NCBI RefSeq assembly: GCF_047675955.1
Contig: NC_132910.1
Location: 113,257,143 to 113,321,142, forward strand
Length of the DNA: 64,000 nucleotides
Origin: Chlorocebus sabaeus
Taxonomy: Eukaryota; Chordata; Mammalia; Primates; Cercopithecidae
Direction: 5' to 3'
Part shown: piece after piece, positions 35,869 to 46,964 of the stretch
Layout of the letters: each line of letters opens with the position of its first letter
Position numbering within the stretch: the first letter of the stretch is position 1
The notes under the pieces: generated by a model
What the model saw: the letters and a program-made list of their open reading frames with translations, nothing else
The model's database searches: none
Told to the model about the DNA's origin: nothing
Program-made: the position numbers and the translations under genes

Positions 35869-36588
35869 TTATGGTTTAGGCCTTATCTTTAAATCTTCAA
35901 TCCATGTTGAGTTAATTTTTGTATAAGGTGTAAGGAAGGGGTCCAGTTTCAGTTCTCTGCATGTGGCTAACCAATTTTTCCAACACCATTTATTGAACAG
36001 GGAATCCTTTCCCCATTGCACGTTTTTGTCAGGTTTGTCAAAGATTAGGTGGTTGTAGATGTATGGTGTGGTTTCTGAGGCCTCTGTTCTGATCCATTGG
36101 TCTATATATCTGTTTTGGTACCAGTACCATGCTGTTTTTGTTACTGTATCCTTACAGTGTAGTTTGAGATCAGGTAGCGTGGTGCCACTAGCTTTGTTCT
36201 TTTTGCTTAGGATTGTCTTGGCTACATGGGCTCTTTTTTGGTTCCATATGAAATTTAAAGTAATTTCTTTTAATTCTGTGAAGAAAGTCAATGGTAGCTT
36301 GATGGGAATATCATTGAATCTATATAATACTTTGGGCAGTAAGGCCATTTTCATGGTATTGATTCTTCCTATCCATGACCATGGAATATTCTTCAATTTG
36401 TTTGTTTCCTGTCTTATTTCCTTGAGCAGTGGTTTGTAGTTCTCCTTAAAAAAGTCCTTCACATCCCTTGTAAGTTGAATTTCCAGGTATTTTATTCTCT
36501 TTGTAGCAATTCTGAATGGGATTTTGCTCATGATTTGGCTCTCTGTTTGCCTATCATTGGTGCATAGGACTGCTTGTGATTTTTGCAC
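35869..36588 (-). pseudogene. L1 ORF2 middle-region relic (239 codons)
   Basis: The longest surviving frame of the 2.6-kb L1P. It covers the ORF2 part downstream of the reverse transcriptase: 'VKDFFKENYKPLLKEIRQET', 'FFTELKEITLNFIWNQKRA', 'TAWYWYQNRYIDQW' and 'WIEDLKIRPKP'. The frame is broken on both sides by stops or frameshifts. Confidence 0.85.
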
Positions 36589-36648
36589 ATTGATTTTATA
36601 TCCTGAGACTTTGCTGAAGTTGCTTATCAGCTTAAGGAGTTTTCGGGC

Positions 36649-36834
36649 TTAGACGATGGGTTTTTCTAAATATACAATGGGGTCATCTGCAAACAGAGAC
36701 AATTTGATTTCCTCTATTCCTATTTGAATTTCCTTTATTTCTTTCTCTTGCCTGATTGCCCTGGCCAGAACTTCCAATACTGTGTCGGATAGGAGTGGTG
36801 AGAGAGGGCATCTTTGACTTGTGCTGGTGTTCAA
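36649..36834 (-). pseudogene. L1 reverse transcriptase motif relic (FADD)
   Basis: A 61-codon piece including 'LSLFADDPIVYLEKPIV', the active-site FADD block of L1 reverse transcriptase with the aspartates intact. It is bounded by stops, so not functional. Confidence 0.85.
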
Positions 36835-36912
36835 AGGGTATGCTTCCAGTTTTTGCCCATTCAGTATGATATTGGCTGTGGGTTTGTCATAAATAGCTCT
36901 TGTTATTTTGAG

Positions 36913-37185
36913 TTATGTTCCATCAATACCTAGTTTATTGAGTGTTTTTAGCATTAAGGGGTGTTGAATTTTACTGAAGGTCTTTTCTTCATCTATTGAG
37001 ATAATCATGTGGGTTTTGTCATTGGTTCTGTTTATGTCATGGATTACATTTATTGATTTTCGTATGTTGAACCAGTCTTGCATCCCAGGGATGAAGCCAA
37101 TTTGATCGTGGTAGATTAGCTTTTTAATGTGCTGCTGGATTTGGTTTACCAGTATTTTATTGAAGATTTTTGCATCAATGTTCAT
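36913..37185 (-). pseudogene. L1 reverse transcriptase palm relic
   Basis: A 90-codon piece with 'DQIGFIPGMQDWFNIRKSIN' and 'MIISIDEEKTFSKIQHPLML'. In working L1s the second motif normally has 'AEKAFDK'; the change to 'EEKTFSK' loses a conserved aspartate. Confidence 0.85.
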
Positions 37186-37393
37186 CAGGGATATTGGCCT
37201 GAAATTTTCTTTTTTTGTTGTGTCTCTGCCAGGTTTTGGTATCAGGGTGATGCTAGCCTCATAAAATGAGTTAGTTAGGAGTCTCTCTTTTTCTATTCTT
37301 TAGAATAGTTTCAGAATGAATGGTACCAGCTCCTTTTTGTACTTCTGGTAGAATTCAGCTGTGAATCCATCTGGTCCTAGGAGGATTTTACTT

Positions 37394-38240
37394 TAGGAAT
37401 ACTATTCTTCTATTTCATTCAGTTTATCTAATTTTATAATACCGTTTTTTGAAATTCAAGAACAATACTTTTACATCTCATACTTTTATGGAAACAAGTT
37501 TATATTATTTTAGGAGGCAGGTTTATTAGAATAAATTTTTGAGTTTCATAATCATAAAGATTCCTTTTTGATTATTTGCATAAAGTGTTAAAAATTAGGC
37601 AATTTTTGGCTTTGTCTCCCTGCTCACAACTACAATATGAACTTCTTTTCTCTAAACTCCTATTATTCTTGTGCTGCTCAGTGTGACTTCTATTGTCCAC
37701 TCTTTTAACTCAGTAGTGGTGCTGCCTGGAGAGAGAATGTTATTGGTCTGTTATGAGAAGTCATGTGATGAAGGTATCTCAAGACTCTTCAGAACGTAAT
37801 CGGTAGCTCATATTTCCCTGTGAATTTTTGTGTGCACACTCTTCCCAGTTTCAGCTGCTACCAACAACTTGCCTTACTACCAATTCCAGTGAATATTTGT
37901 TGGCTATTTTGTAGTTGTCCTGTTTTCAGATTCCCTGTCTGTTTCCTCAACTTTCTTCCAAATGGATTCTCATGCTATGCAAATCTGGTAGCTCTCAGAA
38001 GTTTGTCTTCATTTTTTGATTTTCTGGGGAAATATTATCACTTATCTTTTTTGTAGACATCAGGGAGTGTTAGTTTCACTGCCCCAGTTACTCTGTCAGC
38101 TTTTATGGGGAACTTGGAGTAATTTAAAAATATTGAATTTTTCCCAGTTTTCTTATATCTTTTTTAAGCTCTGAGAGTAAAACAAAATACACTAAGGGTG
38201 TTAATAGGCCAATGTTCATAGCTTAATTTTCCAAATTAAA
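37394..38240. other. unclassified DNA
   Basis: No recognised repeat or gene. The 78-codon frame at 37820 has no family match. The stretch separates the L1P from a sense-strand L1MA. Confidence 0.45.
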
Positions 38241-38244
38241 AATC

Positions 38245-39425
38245 AATATCCATAGACAGCAAAAGTGAAAATAAACATATCAAACTAAAAAGCTTCTTTA
38301 CAGCAAAGGAACAATCAAAAGAGTGATGACATAAACTATGGAATGGCAAAAACTGTTTCCTAACCATACATCTAATAAGGGGTTAATATCCAAATTCCTT
38401 AAGGAACTCAAACAACTCAATAGCAAGAAAATAAATAACAGTTAATGAATCGTTAAAGTAGAAGAAAAGACATTTTCCCAAAAAAGAAACACAAATGGTC
38501 AACGGGTATAGAAAAAAATTGCTCAACATCGTTCATCATCAGGAAAACACAAATTAAAATCAGGAGATATCACCTTACTCCTGTTAGAATAGCTTTTACC
38601 AAAAAGACAATTGATAAAAATTGTTGGTGAGAATGTGGAGAGGAAGGAACCCTTGTACACTGGTGATGGGAATGAAAATTAGGACAACCATTATGAAAAA
38701 CTGTATGAAAGTTCCTCAAAAAAACTAAACATAGAACTACCACATGAGTCTGGCAATTCCACTACCAGTTTTATATCCAAAGGAAATGAAATTATTATCT
38801 CAAAAAGGTATCTGTATTCCCATGTTCATTTCAGCATTACTCACAATAGTCAAGATATTGAATCAACGTAAGTGTCCATCAACAGATGAATACATAAAGA
38901 CAATGAAGTACATATACACAATTAAACAATGTTCACCCATAGTAAAAGAAAATCCTGTCATCTGCAATGACATGGACATACCTGGTGGACACTATGCTAA
39001 GTGAAATAAGCCAGGCACAGAAAGATAAACACTTTATGGTCTCCCTTGTATGTGGAATCTAAACAATCAAACTCATAAAAGCAGACAGTGGAATAGTGGT
39101 CACAGAAGCTGCGGTATGTTGGCAATGGGGAGATGATGGTCAAAAGATACAAAATTTCAGGTACTGAGGAGTCAGTTCAAGAGATCTATTGTACAACAAG
39201 GTGACTATGGTTAATAACAATGAATTGTATTCTTGGAAATTGCTAAGGAGTATATTTTAAGTGTTCTTACAAAGGTTAATAAGTATGTGTAGCAATATAC
39301 ATGTTAATTAGCTCAATTTAGTCATTCCAAAATGTGTACATTTTCAAAACATCATATGCACTATATATATATATGTATGTATACACACACACAATATTTG
39401 TCAACTTAAAAATATATGAATAAAT
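38245..39425 (+). mobile_element. L1MA-type L1, 3' end (sense)
   Basis: ORF2 end and 3' UTR in order: 'atcaaactaaaaagcttctt', 'gtgagaatgtggagaggaag', 'tatatccaaaggaaatgaaa', 'catgttcatttcagcattac', 'ggaatctaaacaatcaaact' and 'ttgtacaacaaggtgactat'. It ends in AT/CA-rich tail sequence near 39361-39425. The 86-codon frame at 38744 is an ORF2 scrap. Confidence 0.88.
39361..39393. repeat. (TA)n(CA)n tract in the L1MA tail
   Basis: TA units, then 'gtatgtat', then CA units. Confidence 0.85.
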
Positions 39426-39668
39426 TTTAGAAAAAAATTTTAGAAAAAAACTTAAATTTTCTAGTTTTAGAAGAAAAAAAGGGGGGGAATTTCATAAGTT
39501 CCACATTTCATAATTTCAAATATCAGATAAAAGTGGCATCACACATCAGAGTGGGAAAGATATACAAATCTATAAAAAGGCTACTGAAAAATAAAACAAA
39601 ATTGGATTAAAATGTCAATATTTACCACTGGAACTCTATGGATATGATAGGTACACATACTTCAAAAC

Positions 39669-39670
<2 letters not shown>

Positions 39671-39711
<41 letters not shown>
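39671..39711 (+). repeat. (TG)n microsatellite
   Basis: A perfect run of about 20 TG units. Confidence 0.97.
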
Positions 39712-39714
<3 letters not shown>

Positions 39715-39926
39715 AATGCCTGAGATATCTGTGCTTTGTTTAGTTTATTGCACTCTTCTTGAAAAAGGCAGACATCCTCTACTCTAATTCCAGATCTAGT
39801 TTCTGTCCATGCAACCTGTGTTTGAGAACAATACATTTATTTTTGTTTCTCAAATGCACCCCAGTCTCTCTGATCTTCAGGCCTTGTCATGTGTTGCTTC
39901 CTCTGTCTGAAGCATCATAATATCCC

Positions 39927-40201
39927 CCTTTGGGAGGCCGAGATGTGTGGATCACGAGGTCAGGAGATCAAGACCATCCTGGCTAACACGGTGAAACCCC
40001 ATCTCTACTAAAAATACAAAAAAATTAGCCGGGCGTGGTGGCAGGCGCCTGTAGTCCCAGCTACTCGGGAGGCTGAGGCAGGAGAATGGTGTGAACCCAG
40101 GAGGCGGAGCTTGCAGTGAGCCGAGATAGTGCCACTGCACTCCAGCCTGGGCGACAGAGCAAGACTCCGCCTCAAAAAAAAAAAAAAAAAAAAAAAAAAA
40201 A
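39927..40201 (+). mobile_element. AluY, 5'-truncated
   Basis: It starts inside the left arm at 'ctttgggaggccgag' (first about 35 bp missing) and runs to a perfect A-tail of about 28 A (40174-40201). 'gcaggcgcctgtagtcccag' and 'gcggagcttgcagtgagccg' mark it as AluY. The long pure tail indicates youth. Confidence 0.94.
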
Positions 40202-40280
40202 GGTTCTCATATAAAATACAGGGCGGCCACTTTAATTCAGATAAATAATAAATATTTTTAGTATAAAAATAACAATAAAA

Positions 40281-40600
40281 TGGCTCACGCCTGTAATCCC
40301 AGCACTTTGGGAGGCTGAGGCGGGCGGATCACGAGGTCAGGAGATCGAGACCATCCTGGCTTTCATGGTGAGACCCCATCTCTACTAAATATACAAAAAA
40401 ATAAAAATAAAAACAAATTAGCCGGGCACGGTTGGTGGTGGGCGCCTGTAGTCCCAGCTACTCAGGAGGCTGAGGCGGGAGAATGATGTGAACCCGGGAG
40501 GCAGAGCTTACAGTGAGGTAAGATCGGGCCACTGCACTCCAGCCTGGGCAACAGACCAAGACTCCGTTTCAAAAAAATAAATAAATAGATAAATAAAACT
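40281..40600 (+). mobile_element. AluY-like
   Basis: It starts at 'tggctcacgcctgtaatccc' (first about 13 bp missing), has an expanded A-rich middle linker at 40394-40420 and ends in an (AAATA)n-type tail. AluY features are 'gcgcctgtagtcccagctac' and 'gcagagcttacagtgag'. Confidence 0.92.
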
Positions 40601-41043
40601 AATAAAATATTTTGGATGAACTGATTCTTAAATTTACTTTTTTTGCCTGAAATTCAAATTTAACTGAGCAACCTGCATTACCATTGCTATATTTAGCAGC
40701 CTTTCTATTCTCCTTATCACTGAAAAGGGCTTTGAAACCCAGCTTAGAACTCACTCTCAAAGAAGTCTCATTTATGTATAACTTAAACTCCTAATGTATA
40801 CCAAAATCACAGCAGGATAGATTTACTGAATGAATCTGAATATGTTTATATAGATTTTTTTTTCATGAAAAAGCCCAAGATTTTGAATATACAGCCATAC
40901 TTTTGATAAGGGATAATGCAGTGTCTCATATAATGTCTTATAAAATAGGCTTTAATTTTAAACAGTTTTTAAAATAACCACTCTTACTCTTTAAGTTAGA
41001 AACATACTGTTTGTTATGTTTTGTACCAGAGCTGAACACAGTC
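40601..41043. other. AT-rich single-copy DNA
   Basis: Spacer between Alus; nothing recognised. Confidence 0.5.
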
Positions 41044-41056
41044 AAATCTAAAGGCA
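41044..41056 (+). repeat. target-site duplication, left copy
   Basis: 'aaatctaaaggca', repeated exactly at 41354-41366. Confidence 0.95.
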
Positions 41057-41353
41057 GCCGAGCACGGTGGCTCAAGCCTGTAATCCCAGCACTTTGGAAG
41101 GCCGAGACGGGCGGATCACGAGGTCAGGATATCGAGACCATCCTGGCTAACACGGTGAAAACCTGTCTCTACTAAAAAAATACAAAAAAACTAGCCAGGC
41201 GTTGTGGCGGGCGCCTGTAGTCCCAGCTACATGGGAGGCTGAGGCAGGAGAATGGCGTAAAAACCCAGGAGGTGGAGCTTGCAGTGAGCTGAGATCCGGC
41301 CACTACATTGCAGCCTGGGCGACAGAGCGAGACTCCGTATCAAAAAAAAAAAA
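41057..41353 (+). mobile_element. AluY, Old World monkey (AluYR-like) type
   Basis: Full-length young Alu. Variants I associate with cercopithecine AluYR are 'ggctcaagcctgtaatccc', 'ccgagacgggcggatcacg', 'aaaaactagccaggcg', 'gagaatggcgta' and 'gagatccggccac'. A perfect 13-bp duplication and short A-tail define it. Together with the two young L1s it is the main evidence for the host lineage. Confidence 0.93.
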
Positions 41354-41366
41354 AAATCTAAAGGCA
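41354..41366 (+). repeat. target-site duplication, right copy
   Basis: Second exact copy of 'aaatctaaaggca'. Confidence 0.95.
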
Positions 41367-41791
41367 ATTTTCCTTGGTAAGACAATTATTATTTTTCGTC
41401 AGCTGACATATTTTAATATATGTATTCCTGATATCTCACATGCTGTGTTTTCACAAGTATTTATTCTCATTCATAAGCAGAAAATGGCCATGAACTCTAT
41501 AAGACATTTTCTAAAAGCTAATGCAATGAGAACAGAAAGGCGCCACAAATACCGATATTGGCAAGATATTACTATTCTATAATTATTTTAGAGTAATCGC
41601 TGATGTTTAGGTTGTTTACATTTTAATTGAATAATATTTTTCTATCATAGCAGAAAATGTTCAAGGTGCAACTATTTCTTTAAAAGTAAGGCCTAGCCAG
41701 TTTTCCCTGAAGCTTGATCTTTTAATAAGCTTATTTTCCCTTATGCACACTATACCATCAACATATTTACACACAGATAAAAGAAAATGTA
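41367..41791. other. AT-rich single-copy DNA
   Basis: Spacer; no feature. Confidence 0.5.
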
Positions 41792-42077
41792 GGCTGGGCC
41801 TGGTGGCTTGCACCTGTAATCCTAGCACTTTGGGTGGCCAAGGCCGGCGGATCGCTTGAAGTTGGGAGTTTGAGATCAGGCTGGCCAACCTGGTGAAACC
41901 CGTCTCAACTAAAAATACAAAAATTAGTTGGGCATGGTGGTGCACACTTGTAATCCCAGCTACTTGGGAGGTTGAGGCCCTAGAATCTCTGAAACCCAGG
42001 AGGCGGAGGTTGCAGTGAGCCGAGATGGCGCCACTGCACTCCAGCCTGGGCTACAGGTCAAAGCTGCCTCTCAAAAA

Positions 42078-42094
<17 letters not shown>
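41792..42094 (+). mobile_element. AluS-like
   Basis: Sense Alu starting 'ggctgggcctggtggcttgc', with 'gagtttgagatcaggctggc' and 'gcggaggttgcagtgagccg', and a 22-A tail (42073-42094). It is followed by (GAAA)n and (GA)n. Confidence 0.94.
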
Positions 42095-42109
<15 letters not shown>

Positions 42110-42200
42110 AGAAAGAAAAAGAGACAGAGAGAGAGAGATTTATGTTAAGACACACAAGCAAAAACAAACCAACCAACAAACAAACAAAACAAAACAAAAC
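42095..42200 (+). repeat. compound (GAAA)n(GA)n ... (CAAA)n tract
   Basis: GAAA-type units (42095-42120) and GA units (42121-42138) follow the Alu tail; a separate (CAAA/CAAAA)n run covers about 42158-42200. Confidence 0.9.
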
Positions 42201-42244
42201 TAAGAAAAATTCAACTCTTTTAAATGTTGATTTTTATTTTTATT

Positions 42245-42534
42245 TTATATTTTTTGAGACGGAGTCTCGCTCTGCCGCCCAGGCTGGAGTGCAGCGGCAC
42301 AATCTCGGCTCACTGCAACCTCCGCTTCCCGGGTTCACGCCATTCTCCTGCCTCAGCCTCCCGGTTAGCTGGGACTTGGCGCGTGTCACCATGCTTGGCT
42401 AATTTTTTGTATTTTTAGTAGAGATGGGGTTTCACCGTATTAGTCAGGATGGTCTTGGTCTCCTGACCTCATGATCCGCCCGCCTCAGACTCCCAAAGTG
42501 TTGGGATTACAGGCGTGAGCCCCTGCGCCCGGCC
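42245..42534 (-). mobile_element. AluY
   Basis: Antisense Alu: 'ttttttgagacggagtctcg', 'gcttcccgggttcacgccat' and 'gatggggtttcaccgta', ending 'cctgcgcccggcc'. A small deletion sits at 'gctgggacttggcgcgtgtc'. It forms an inverted pair with the Alu at 41792. Confidence 0.94.
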
Positions 42535-44154
42535 CTCAAGTTCGTTTTTAATTCTGCTTTCCAAACACTTTTTCCGAAAGAGAAAAGCTATGAGCTGAGT
42601 AATGTTACAAAAAGTTGTTACATGATGTTGGCTGTGAAATAAAGTACCTTGATTGTATCCAAATGACAATGATAAGTTTAAGAGGAAAAAAAAAAAAATC
42701 AAAATAAATTCTGTTAAAACGTTTCTGAGTTTGATTTTCCACCTAATGCTGAGTAGAGATTTATTTTTTATTTTTTTTATTTTTTTAAGTTCGCAGTTTT
42801 GGGGGAAGATTGCTCTAATGCTCAAAAGGAATTCCAGAATAAGATACATAACTACTTATTCTTCCATGGGATAAATGATACTGTCAAATGATGAAGAAAT
42901 CACCACTCAATATTTGAAAGAAAAAAAAACGTTGTGCTTATTGCTTACTATAGCAAAGAGAGTTATGCTGGTCAGGTATAGCCTCTCCAAAAAGAGCAAG
43001 CTGCTGGATTTATACTGGAATTTTTGGAAGCTTAAAAGTCAGGGATTGGTGACCTTTCAGAGGTTTAAGTAGGTTGACATTCGCTGCCAAAATGTGATTA
43101 CTCCAATAAAATTGTACTCATTTGGTTGACACTCAGAATTGTTTATGGGTATGAGTCCATATAAATTGCTTGACTTTCTGAAGTGAAAGCTGTTAATAAT
43201 TGGTTTTCCAGCAAAAAAAAAATAAAAAAGAAAGAAAGAAAATAACCATCAATCAATTGGATGGGTTAAAATCCAATTCAAGTGATTACTTGATAAATGC
43301 ACCATAATCCTTTTATAAGTCTGTTTTATTAATAATAATAATTATTATTATTCTCAGTATCCCCTTTGGTTTTCATGTAGCCAAAGCTGCAGAAGAGACT
43401 ATCAGTGACTGTGCTTATCTTCACTACTATTCTTGAAATGACATTTCTTTTACTGATATCTGATTTTCAGGTTGAGTATCAATCAGTGTGATTGCATGTT
43501 GGTTTTGCCTTTGAATCACTTTTTGAGTCACTTGTTAAGACAATGTCTATCTAGAAAGCATTTACGACTTTGGACAACAAGTATGAAATAATTCTAAGAA
43601 AAACAAGCTTAACTAGAAGCATTATAAGAAGAGAAGACAAGACATTTTGGAACAATGACCTAAGATTTTCCTTGCCTAACAGAGAAAGTAAGTCCCCAAG
43701 GTGTACTGTTTTATCTAGCCAGGTTTTCTTTTTCTGTTAGCTTACATATAGATTATTTTCATATTTCCTGTTCACATGAATTATCAGCAATGGCACAGAC
43801 TCTCTTTCAGAGGCAAAAAAATAAAAAACTCAAGACTAATCCACTGTTTATAACTACTTAAGAGGCTTACATCGGTTTATGCTGTTTCTAGAACTTGGGC
43901 TGTATCATTTACTATGTGAGCCAAAGTAATGGATGGACAAGTTATAAATGACCACTTCAAATCCTCCAACACTTAAGGAATGATTATACCTAGAACTTTG
44001 TTTCATTCAGTGATACCCATACGTTTAGACAGGGTGATAGCCTTTCAGACCCTTAGTAATGAGACATTATCTACTTAGGGTAGTGGAAAGTCATTCACTT
44101 AGAATAGTCTTGTTAGTCACACAAAATAATTAGCCATGGGTCTGAGTCATCATT
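42535..44154. other. AT-rich single-copy DNA
   Basis: Only short A-rich runs (42687-42699, 43211-43240) and an (AAT)n patch at about 43331-43352. Frames at 42653, 42875 and 42469 (minus) are low-complexity or Alu-derived. Confidence 0.5.
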
Positions 44155-44162
44155 GAAAAGCT

Positions 44163-44168
<6 letters not shown>
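44155..44168 (+). repeat. target-site duplication, left copy
   Basis: 'gaaaagctttattt', repeated with one mismatch at 44483-44496. Confidence 0.88.
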
Positions 44169-44197
<29 letters not shown>

Positions 44198-44482
44198 TTT
44201 TTGAGACAGAGTCTCGCTTTGTCACCAGGCTCGAGGGCAGTGGTGCAGTTTTGGCTCACTGCAACCTCTGCCTCCTGGATTCAAGGGATTCTTCTGCCAC
44301 AATTTCTTGAGTACCTGGGACTACAGGCACGCACCATCATGTTGGAATAATTTTTTGTATGTTTAGTAGAGATGAGGTTTCGCCATATTGGCCAGGCTGG
44401 TCTCGAACTCCTGACCACGTGATCCGCCCACCTCAACCTCCCAAAGTGCTGGTATTACAGGCGTGAGCCACCGTGCCCTGCA
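44169..44482 (-). mobile_element. AluS-like with (TTTA)n tail
   Basis: Antisense Alu; the tail side is a (TTTA)n run at 44162-44202. Body: 'ttgagacagagtctcgcttt' to 'gagccaccgtgccctgc'. A 14-bp duplication with one mismatch defines the ends. Confidence 0.94.
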
Positions 44483-44496
44483 GAAAAGTTTTATTT
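44483..44496 (+). repeat. target-site duplication, right copy
   Basis: 'gaaaagttttattt', one mismatch to the left copy. Confidence 0.88.
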
Positions 44497-44849
44497 CTAT
44501 ACAGGAGAGAGACCACAGAAAGTATGCAGGAGATGTTATTATCTTTAGTGCAGTTGTCGGTGTGCTGTCTCTGGGCCTTGCCATGACCGTGTTGATCACA
44601 TCTGTCTTCTTTTCTGTATCATTTACCAAGATTATCATTATTGTTAATGTTAGGGTAACTTTCTATCAATCTATAGGAGTAACTTGGGATTTAAGATGGC
44701 TCATTCTTTGGGGTAATCTACTTACAGTTACAGAAACATCATGAACAACTGTTAAAAGCATCTATCTAATACTTGTTGGCAGATTGATTATTTAACCTTG
44801 CTTTGTTTCACCTTATTGACTAAAATTTTCTAAATTAAGTTCTCTAAAG

Positions 44850-44937
44850 AAAAAATGGGAGTTTATCAGTCTAGACTCAATTAGGAGACAGAATCACACA
44901 GTATTTACACAGGGGAAGCTTAATGTAAATAATTACA
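44850..44937. other. unclassified repeat-like flank, left of Alu
   Basis: 'gactcaattaggagacagaa' and 'acacaggggaagcttaatgt' resemble an old L1M 3' UTR-type repeat opening. Together with 45241-45655 it may be one old repeat split by the Alu. Family not identified. Confidence 0.3.
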
Positions 44938-45228
44938 TAGTCGGGCACAGTGGTTTATGCCTGTAATCCCAGCACTTTGGGAGGCTGAGGCAGACGAATC
45001 ACTTGAGGTCAGGAGTTCAAGACTAGCCTGACCAACACAGTGAAACCTTGTCTCTACAAAAAATACAAAAATTAGCCAGGCATGGTGGCAGGCACCTGTA
45101 ATCCTAGCTACTCAGGAGGTTGAGGCAGGAGAATCACTTGAACTCAGGAGGTGGAGGTTGCAGTGATCATGTCATTGCACTCCAGCCCCTGGGCAACAGA
45201 GCAAGACTAAGTCTCCAAAAAAATTAAT
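44938..45228 (+). mobile_element. AluS-like
   Basis: 'tcgggcacagtggtttatgc', 'gaggtcaggagttcaagact' and 'ggaggtggaggttgcagtga', with a short decayed tail. A weak 10-bp flanking repeat 'aataattaca' / 'aataattata' (44928, 45229) is a possible target duplication. Confidence 0.93.
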
Positions 45229-45240
45229 AATAATTATAAA

Positions 45241-45655
45241 ACATAGAATAGGAGAGTAACTGTAAAGACAGGCAGATGTGGTATAAAGTACCCTGGGACT
45301 GAGGGAGAGCACCCATAGAAGGACAAACAGAGAAAAGTAGATCTTCACCAGGATCAGGGCCGGATCTTGTTGGGGATGTAGTTGCAGCCCACAAGAAGGC
45401 TAAATCTCCTGAGTCTGGGTCAGAGCTGTTCCACAGTCACCTTGCAAGCTGGAATCACTCTCTAGCATCTAGGTGAACCAAGAGAATAGTGAGCAAAGGA
45501 TGAGAGCTATGGGGTAAGAGGTGTGGAATGCACAGTCCCAGCAAGATGGTCATTGTAATGAGGCCGGGGATGCAAGATCACAAAGGGATGGTGCACTCTG
45601 TGTTCCAACACCATACATGGCATACCACACATGGACCATGCAGCAGGACCAAGAA
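45241..45655. other. unclassified average-GC stretch
   Basis: Higher GC than its surroundings ('gggagagcacccatagaagg', 'cagcaagatggtcattgtaa'). No coding frame, no recognised repeat. Confidence 0.35.
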
Positions 45656-46059
45656 AAATAAAGAAATTGTTTTCAAAATTTTGATGGACAAATATTAATA
45701 TTGTCCATCACAATGTTTGCATTTATTTGATATATTTTACTGTATTATTGTTATATTAATACCATAAAGCATATCAAAGATTTTTTGCATGTCTCTGTTT
45801 ATATTTTATTAAAAAAAAAATTCCTGTCCAATCATAAAAGCATTCCTCAGTATTTTCTTCCAATATTTTTGGAGTCTAGATTTTCACATATATTTCTTTA
45901 TCTATCCACAAGTATCCTTTTTTGAGTAAATAAATACCTAACTCAATTTCATCTTTCTTCCCATGCAGATCATTCATTAAAGCAGAAATAACATTTACTT
46001 TTCCCATCGATAAGTAATGCTATACATGCCATGTACCAAGTTGCAAATTTATGGATGTA

Positions 46060-46310
46060 TTCTGTATCTGAGTTATTTGCAGTGTTCCATTGATCTATTT
46101 TTTATTCCTGTACAAATAACTCCCTGTGCATTCACCACACTGTCTAAATTACTGTCATTTTCATATGTCTTGACATTTGATTCAGCAAGTTCTTACTTTG
46201 TTCTCTATAATTATCTCTACTATTCTAGGCAATTAGTTTTTTTCATACGTATTTTTAATCGAGGTCTATGAAAATTCCTTAGAAGTGTTGATTAGAAATT
46301 AATTTAAATT
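46060..46310 (-). mobile_element. old L1M ORF2 fragment
   Basis: 'gttccattgatctatttttt' then 'tctaaattactgtcattttc' and 'ctctactattctaggcaatt' follow the order of antisense L1M ORF2. Very diverged. Confidence 0.5.
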
Positions 46311-46960
46311 ATGAAATATATTAAGGAGAGTACTGATATATCAGTGTTAGTGAGTTTTTGAATTATAATTATACCTTTCTATTTAATTATATTTCTTTTC
46401 CTAACATTCATTAAAATTTTATAACTTTTTTCTAAAAATTTATAAACTGTTTTTGAAAAAAATTATAAAAAGTTTTCACAATTTGTTAGAGTGATGTTTA
46501 GATGTCAAGTTTTTGGTTGCTTTTAAATTTTGTTTTGGTAAAATTTACATATGCTTTTCTTTGCTGGTATAAATAAATACAACAATTCTGTATACATTGA
46601 TCATAAATCCAAAAACTTGTGGTACCTTTTTTAATTACAGAATTTTTTCTGTATGTTTCCATTATGATAACCACAACAATCACACATAGTTGTGTTATTT
46701 TTTAAGTTTTTTGAAACGTTTTCATTTTTTACCTATTTGAAAATGTTTAACCTTTGGTGATTAGGTGGTTTCATAATAAATGGATTTCTAATATAGTTTG
46801 TTTTATATTAACTTAAAGCCTCTATTGTCTGTCAGCTAAATTATCCCTTCCTTATCTGCTGTGATAATGGACCTTAAGCATTTCCTGTCTACAGTGAGCC
46901 TGGTGTTTTATTTTGTCAGTTGAGGGTGCAGGAAGAACATTGCAGGTAAAAAAGGACTTT
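46311..46960. other. AT-rich unclassified DNA
   Basis: No recognised feature. Confidence 0.5.
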
Positions 46961-46964
46961 CTTT

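Larger units (their letters stand above)
34740..37384 (-). mobile_element. L1PA (older subfamily), 5'-truncated, 2.6 kb
   Basis: Antisense L1 with a (TTTA)n tail, 3' UTR and ORF2 back to the reverse transcriptase domain, truncated after 'aatccatctggtcctag'. Features such as 'gttacataggtgtgcatgtg' and 'atagtagaatgatttataat' suggest a mid-age L1PA, older than the two monkey-lineage L1s. A weak flanking duplication ('attttattt' 34731 / 'attttactt' 37385) may mark the target. Numerous stops show it is dead. Confidence 0.92.

Noticed and set aside
42015..42402. Lysine-rich frames at 42015 and 42025
   Set aside because: Translation of the Alu poly-A, GAAA repeat and next Alu; no biological frame.
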